A DNA stretch of 64,000 bases from Molossus alvarezi (Eukaryota; Chordata; Mammalia; Chiroptera; Molossidae). Shown here piece by piece: positions 58,169 to 64,000 of the stretch. The notes beneath the pieces are model-generated. The model was not told the DNA's origin, searched no databases, and saw only the letters and a list, made by a program, of their open reading frames with translations. Position 1 is the first letter of the stretch; each line of letters begins with the position of its first letter. The DNA lies in assembly GCA_037176705.1 (NCBI GenBank), contig CM073898.1, positions 36,025,488-36,089,487 on the forward strand, in the 5' to 3' direction. Position numbers and translations under genes: made by a program.

Positions 58169-59725
58169 GGAAAACAAAGAAATCAATTCTATTTATAATT
58201 ACATTAAAAAAACATAAAATACCTAGGAATAAATTTAACCAAGGATTTAAAATATCTGTACTCAGAAAATTATACAACACTGAAGAAAGAAATTGAAAAA
58301 TATAAAAATAAGTGAAACAATATACCATCATCATGGATTAGAAGAATTAATATCATTAAAATACTCATACTATCCCAAACAATCTATAGATTCAATAAAG
58401 TCCTATCAAGAAACCAATATCATATTTCAAAGAACTATAACTAATATTTCAAAAATTTATATTGAACCACAAATGACCACAACAATCTTGAGAAAAAAAA
58501 ACAAAAAACAAATTTGGGCAAATCATGCTACCTTATATCATATTATACTACAAGGCTATAGTAATCAAAGCAGAATGGTATGGGCATATAAACAGACATA
58601 TAGATCAGTGGAACAGAATAGAGGGCCCCCAAATAATCCCTTGCCTTTAGGGTTAATGAATATTTGACAAAGTAGGCAAGAACATACAATGAGATAAATA
58701 ACAGTCTATTCAACAAAGGGTGTCGGGAAAATTGGACAGATACATGCAAAACAATGAAACTAGACCACCTTCTTGCACCATGCATAAGAATAAACTCAAA
58801 ATAAATTAAAGACTTAAATGTTAGACTTGAAATCATAAAAATCCTAGAACAAAACATAGGCAATTAAATCTCAGACAGTTCTTGAAGGAATATTTTTCTG
58901 AAATGTCTCCTTAGGCAAAGAAAATATAAACCAATAGAAGTACCCCAATCTAAAAAGAAATTGCACAGCAAAATAAATCATCAACATAAGGAAAAAACAA
59001 CCCACTGAGTGGAAGAACATATTCTCCAGTGACACAGATGACAAGGGGTTAATAGCCAAAATTTATAAAAATTTTATACAACTCAACACCAAAAAAAACA
59101 AACAATCCAATTAAAAATGGAGAAAGGACCTGAACAGACACTTCTCCAAAGAAGACATGCAGATGGGCCAATAGACATATGAAATGATGCTCAGCATCAC
59201 TAAACATCAGAGAGGTGCAAATTAAAACCACAATAAGATTCAACTCACTCCTTTCAGAATGGCTATCATCAACAAATCAATAAACATGTTGGTGAAAATG
59301 TAGAGAAAAGGAATCCCTCAAGTGCACTGTTGGTGGGAATGGGAAGATGCCGAAACTGTGGAAAGCAGTATGGAGTTACCTCAAAAAAAATAAAAATGGA
59401 ACTGCCTTATTACCCAAGTGATTCCACCTCTGAAAATATATGTGAAAAAATCTGAAACACCATTTCAAAAGAATACATGCACCTCTGTGTTCATTGTAGC
59501 AATATATATATATTAGCCAAGATTTGGAAGCAGCCCAAGTGTCAGTAGATGAGTGAATAAAAAAGCTATGGTACATTTACACAATGAAATGCTACTGTGT
59601 TATTAAAAAGAAGGAAATCTTACCCTTTGCAACAGCCTGGATGGATCTGGGGAGCATTATGCTAAGTGAAATAAGCCAGTCAGAGAAAGACAAGTACCAT
59701 GTGATTCCATATGTATATCTCTTAA

Positions 59726-59849
59726 ACCATTTTAATGAAAAGTAGCTTTTTTCTTAATTAAGAAAGAACCATATATTACCAAATGTAAGGAACAAATTTA
59801 TTCAGAACAGTCTTAAATAAGATCCTTATTTTAGTAACAGAGGATCTTT
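59726..59849. other. Short spacer
   Basis: Nothing recognised. Confidence 0.4.
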
Positions 59850-60069
59850 TTTTAAAATATGTTTTTCCTTTATTGATTTTAAAGAGAGAGGAAGTGAGAG
59901 GGAGAGAGAGATAGAAACATGGATAAAAGAGAACATTGATTGGCTGCCTCCTGCATGCCCCTCAGTGGGGATCAGGCCCACAACCTGGGCATGTGCCCTG
60001 ACCGGGAATCGAACCAGGGACCTCTTGGTGCATGGGTCGATGCTCAACCATTGAGCCACACTGGCCGGG
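59850..60069 (-). mobile_element. VES SINE, type B tail
   Basis: Antisense. ATATGTTTTTCCTTTATTGATTTT tail (broken run), TGGCTGCCTCCTGCATGCCCC centre, TTGAGCCACACTGGCCGGGC head. AGTAACAGAGGATCTTT before and AATAATAGAAGATCTTT after (about 60070-60086) are a diverged target-site duplication. Confidence 0.93.
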
Positions 60070-60087
60070 CAATAATAGAAGATCTTT

Positions 60088-61070
60088 ACAAAACACAAAC
60101 AAAAACAAAAAACAGATATACACATGCCAACACATACAAAAGTACTGTACAGATAGCTTCTGTATTTATCAATCTGGATTTCTAAAATCCAGAAACTAGG
60201 TTAAATGTAAAAAACAGAAAACAAATAAAAACAAACAAACAAAAAAACTATCACATACCAAAGGGAATACCTTACAATATTATTTAAATTTTTAAATTTC
60301 TGTTCAAAATCTTCAAGATGCAATCTTTCTGCCTTTAAACCTTGAACATAAAGAGTGTATTAAGAAGAAATTAGAAAGATCTATGTCAATTAAAAACTGA
60401 TTAGCAAGTGCTGAATTCCAGGCTATAATGTTTCTAACTAAAAACAAATTTTAAATGCAGTTGTGGACATGTCATCAGCATCACTGTACTGTGACTTTCA
60501 TTAAAACTCCACTTTTCAAAAACAAGCTGATTTCCTCCACATTTCATTCCAATAAATATAGGTTTGATTACAATTCTTAGCACCACACACAATGAGCTTC
60601 TGTGGTACATTATTATGGTCAAATAGAATGATTAGATGGAGTTTCATATCCATGATGTTTTATTCCTGCTATTTAGACATTTGCAAGCCAAGATCATGGG
60701 GAGGGTAATCGAATTACATATTTAAAAGTCCCTGCTGGAGGGCTCCTGTTGAAGAAGGGGTTGGATGTTTCCTCAGACAGAATTAGCAGCAATATACAAT
60801 GTTCTTAGCACTATTTGCATTACCCTCAGCATTACATTATTACTTTACAAACTTCTTTAGTTAGAAGACACTACATTTAGATCAACCTCATTATATTTCT
60901 TGACAAAATATTCTATCTCAAAATGTTTCATTTATCTATAAACTATATTTACTGCTCATTTCCATAAGAAAAAATTCTCCCTTCAACTCAATTTCACCAT
61001 CTTCTACACAAATTCAACAAGTGTGTATTGAGCATTTATGTTCCACTTATAATATCATGAGCACTAAGCC
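60088..61070. other. Unassigned stretch
   Basis: CAAA-rich patch at 60195-60245, otherwise AT-rich DNA with no gene or repeat recognised. Confidence 0.45.
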
Positions 61071-61085
61071 AACTATATGTACTTT

Positions 61086-61320
61086 TTTTTTTTTTTTAAT
61101 CCTCACCCGAGGACATTTTTCCATTTTTTGTTCAGATAGAGTGGGAGGGAGAGAGAGAAACATCGATGCGAAAGGAACACATCGAGTGGCTGTCACCCGC
61201 ACAACCGACCAGGGCCGGGGACAAACTGCAACCGAGGTACACGCCCTTAGCAGGAACCGAACCCGGGTCTCTCAGGACCGCAGGCCGACGCTCTAACCGC
61301 TGAGCCAAACCGGCCAGGGC
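61086..61320 (-). mobile_element. VES SINE, type A tail, youngest-looking copy
   Basis: Antisense and essentially complete. It has poly-T, TCCTCACCCGAGGACATTTTTCC, a CpG-rich body (CACCCGCACAACCGACCAGG, GGACAAACTGCAACCGAGG), and a head with intact B box (GGGAACCGAACCC on plus) and A box ending GCCGGTTTGGCTCAGCGG on the minus strand. AACTATATGTACTTT is exact on both sides (61071-61085 and 61321-61335). Retained CpGs suggest a very recent insertion. Frames of 72-91 codons on either strand are within the SINE. Confidence 0.97.
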
Positions 61321-61335
61321 AACTATATGTACTTT

Positions 61336-62573
61336 CAATGAATAGTCCACTCAAGAAATTTGATTAAGTAGTTTCATTTAACATTGCAATTCTTTTTTTG
61401 TACATAAAATTGGCATTTTGAACTTGAGCTGAAATAAAATTATTTTATATCTACAACCAATTCTCTTAGAGACTATCTGAACAAGACCCCAAATCTGTAT
61501 AATGCAACAATTTACCATCTCAGAAATTTTTATATTAATTTTAAATCACTTTAATTAAATGTTATAAGCATAAGAGTTTTAGGAGTTTTCAAAGTTATTA
61601 AAAATCTGCTCAGTTGAAGTGTTTTCAAAACTCTGTCTATATTTTTCATACAATGTTCAACCTTAATCTGAGAAAATGACTGCATTTTTCACCAGGAAAG
61701 AGAAGAAATTTTAACTTACTAACTTAATTTCTGCTGGTGTAATCATTATGTGTGTAACAGAAGTACTTCAAGCAAAGAATAGTAATAGGAAGCTACAAAT
61801 GGAGATAGGTAGAACCCAATGATTTTTTATAAATTAGGGGTGACTGGATTTCTAGTAATAAGACTGATACTCTCTATTAAAATTTTAATGCCTTGTCCAA
61901 GCAAAGTTTTGATATCACATTTTTAAATTGTTCTTGTCTGCCTAATTTAGTGACTTTCCCTAGTTTAATGTTACAATCAATTTAAAATTATCGATATGCT
62001 CAAATATGTTATGGTTGTATTAATTGGCCTAAAATGCACATCTTAATTCATTCAAAATTTTCAAAAAAAGATAACACATTAAATGCCAATTAATAAAAAA
62101 ATGGGTAAATACATTGTGTCGTGCAGAGAAACATAATACAAAATGGAAATTACCAAAGCACAGTGATATACAAACATAGGTAAATCTCATAAATATACTT
62201 TGGAACAAGTCAGACAACTTTTATGATTCTATTTATATAAAGTTCAGGAGCAGACATACTTAATCTGTAATTGTACAACTCAAGACAGTGCTTGAACTTG
62301 AAAGGTGGGCAATGATGCCTGACTGCGACATAGTTCATTGGAAAGCTGAGTTCAGGTCCGTTTCTGAAAGACTGAAAGTATGGGAAGACAGGGGAAGCAG
62401 ACAATGTTTAAAAAAAAAGATTTAAGTAGTGCTTAAGGAAGATTAATCTGTAGTAAATATAAAACAAATCAGAGAAGGGAGGGTCTAGTTATATTTATGC
62501 TAGCATAGTTCACTTGATATAAGAAGAGGTATTGAAGCAAAGGAATTTTGTATATGAAAGCCATAGAAGACTT
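61336..62573. other. Unassigned AT-rich stretch
   Basis: About 1.2 kb with no recognisable gene or repeat. The 62-64-codon minus-strand frames are chance-like. Confidence 0.45.
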
Positions 62574-62588
62574 AGTTACTGAATATTT

Positions 62589-62857
62589 TTTAAAAAGTTC
62601 TTAAATTTTCACCCAAGGATATGGTCATTGATTTTTTTAAAAGAGAGGAAAGAGCGGGTGAGGGTGAGAGAGAGACAGAGAGAGGGACAGAGAGACAAAC
62701 AGATGTGAAAGAAACACATCGATTGGTTGCTCTTGTGTGTACACTGACTAGGGATTGAACCCCCAACCTAGACATGTGCCCTGATCAGGAATCAAACCCA
62801 CAACCTTTTTGGTGTATGGGACAACTCTCAATCAACTGAGCCACCCGGCGAGAGGGC
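62589..62857 (-). mobile_element. VES SINE, type A-like tail
   Basis: Antisense. AATTTTCACCCAAGGATATGG tail, AG-rich run with GACAGAGAGAGGGACAG variation, CGATTGGTTGCTCTTGTG body, AACTGAGCCACCCGGCGAGAGGGC head. AGTTACTGAATATTT is exact on both sides (62574-62588 and 62858-62872). Confidence 0.94.
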
Positions 62858-62872
62858 AGTTACTGAATATTT

Positions 62873-64000
62873 CGATGAAAGAGGAAGAAGGGAACAAAGA
62901 AAGTTTCTGTTTAAGATCTGAGTCAAGGGAGAACAGTGATCATACTGACAGCGACATGCAAAGCCTTCAATAGGCCTTCTTTGAGAGGAGGGGGTATAAT
63001 TATTTAAAACATAAATATCTCTTTTTAAATGAATGGCCTTTAGAGTAAATCTGAACAAAATGAATTTATTTTCTAACAAAGTAAGGTTTCAAATATTTCC
63101 ACCTGATGTTCAGTGTTTTCCCATTCCTTTTTGTGTTCATAAATAACAACAATGCAGTTAGTTATTAATTATGTTTGCCTTTGTTCTAGCCAGTATTGTT
63201 CCTAGAGATCACCTTAATAGCTCTAGTGCCTAGCACAGCATGAAAACTCAATCAATGAAGACGTTGCCTAAGACAAAGGTCATTCTCTAGTTATCTTAGC
63301 AAATGAGAGGTTAAAACATATCTGGGGTCCTGACATCTACCTTGAACTCTATATCATCCATGGAAGAAGAAATATTCCCATCTCTCAAGTTCCCAAGGAG
63401 TTTTTAAAATAACCCCTGAGATACTTGAGAGCCTTGCTTACTTTGTTCTACCTGTCTTCATCAGTTAATCTCTATTTATAAAGCTTCTAAAGTTGAAGTC
63501 TACACAGAGACCATCAAGTTTAAATATTTTCTTGCCATGCGAATCCTCACTCTTACTCTAAATTTGCCCCAAATAATAGAGTTAAAATACTTTTTCGTAT
63601 TTTATACCTAGCTCTCATTAATTAAAAACAAACAAACACTAATTATTCTGTCCCCATCTCCTTCAAATTTACTCAGCTCATGAGTTGATACTTTAGTTTA
63701 CTTAACCCTTCAGTTGTTCTAGGAATGAATGGTGATTATCTTACTCTTGCATTTGGAAGTAATTTTGTGGACTTTTACCTCAAGTTAAGATCTATCTTCC
63801 CATGCAAGGAAAGCTGATGCTATAAGCATCCATTTCCAGTGAGTTGAACTGCACAGCCTTCATACAGTACAAAATAATTGGATATATTTAAGAGATGCAA
63901 TATTTAATTTTTAAAATAGAGGGAAAGGGGGTTGGGAGAGGTAGAAAAGATTAAGTGGTGGATAAATGGGGATGGAAGAAGATGTGACTTTGGATGAGGA
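62873..64000. other. Unassigned stretch to window end
   Basis: No recognisable gene or repeat. A short frame at 62828-63079 (-) overlaps the SINE and has no motif. Confidence 0.45.

Larger units (their letters stand above)
57030..59725 (+). pseudogene. Old LINE-1 missing its reverse-transcriptase region
   Basis: 57030-57470 carries the region just upstream of ORF2 (CAAGCTCTCATTTAAAATTG, GAGCTTCCCTGATAAG). 57590-58076 is the ORF2 endonuclease part: AEWINKQHPYICYLQ-like, then GTGTAGCAATACTTAAATC and CATTTATGCACCCAACATTGG. It then jumps, through the SINE piece at 58077, to the post-RT part at 58169. TAAAATACCTAGGAATAAATTTAACC follows (interrupted by mutations), then AGTGGAACAGAATAGAGG, the C-terminal AAAGTGCACTG-like and ATGCTAAGTGAAATAAGCC (59659). 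The RT catalytic core, about 1.2 kb, is missing. It cannot move. Confidence 0.88.

Noticed and set aside
12274..62857. Regularly repeated similar units as a CRISPR-like or satellite array
   Set aside because: The units are dispersed SINEs on both strands with individual target-site duplications and irregular spacing.

Overview
This 64 kb window is mammalian nuclear DNA, very probably from a bat of the suborder Yangochiroptera. The main evidence is some 27 copies of tRNA-derived SINEs of the VES type, the characteristic bat SINE. Each has a tRNA-like head with Pol III A and B boxes, a CT-rich middle and one of two tails. One tail ends in a 'TCCTCGGGTGAGGAT' block plus poly-A (called type A here). 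The other ends in 'AAATCAATAAA...' (called type B). The DNA is AT-rich and looks intergenic or deep-intronic. I find no intact protein-coding gene, no structural RNA gene, no CRISPR array and no bacterial-style operon. Most ORFs of 60-120 codons are chance frames or lie inside SINEs and LINEs.

Layout. 1-9 kb: a mariner-like MITE, one SINE, an old L1 fragment and an L2 fragment in otherwise anonymous DNA. 9-16 kb: a dense SINE patch with two SINEs in one target site, a short L1 3' end and a GC-richer repeat. 17.5-19.8 kb: a processed pseudogene of RPRD1A, with damaged coding region, 3' UTR and polyadenylation signal, carrying a perfect 68-bp tandem duplication. 20-26 kb: L2, a cluster of mariner/Tigger-like terminal repeats, more SINEs, a MIR and an antisense old L1 piece. 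27.8-28.7 kb: LTR-like remnants, one pierced by a tiny L1 insertion with a 5' inversion. 29.1-32.8 kb: a MIR split by a 3.2-kb antisense L1 whose ORF2 is broken. 34-40.6 kb: anonymous AT-rich sequence. 40.6-48 kb: a 120-bp local duplication, SINEs, an old L1 and a Tigger1/MER2 element. 48.6-53.6 kb: old sense-strand L1s pierced by a SINE, a second Tigger-type element and an unidentified 245-bp segment. 54-64 kb: further SINEs and another sense L1 (57.0-59.7 kb) with its reverse-transcriptase region deleted.

Function. Nothing here forms a pathway or operon. The window records layered retrotransposition: ancient MIR, L2, L1M and Tigger elements; then a bat L1 whose 3' end recurs three times; then VES SINEs mobilised by the L1 machinery, many still flanked by clear target-site duplications. 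I found no convincing undescribed biological system. The most interesting signals are structural: a twin-primed L1 insertion, SINE heads with premature poly-A or deletion, a possible templated insertion, a possible L1 3' transduction and a recent tandem duplication in the pseudogene. Repeat family names come from recall of consensus sequences; no database was searched.
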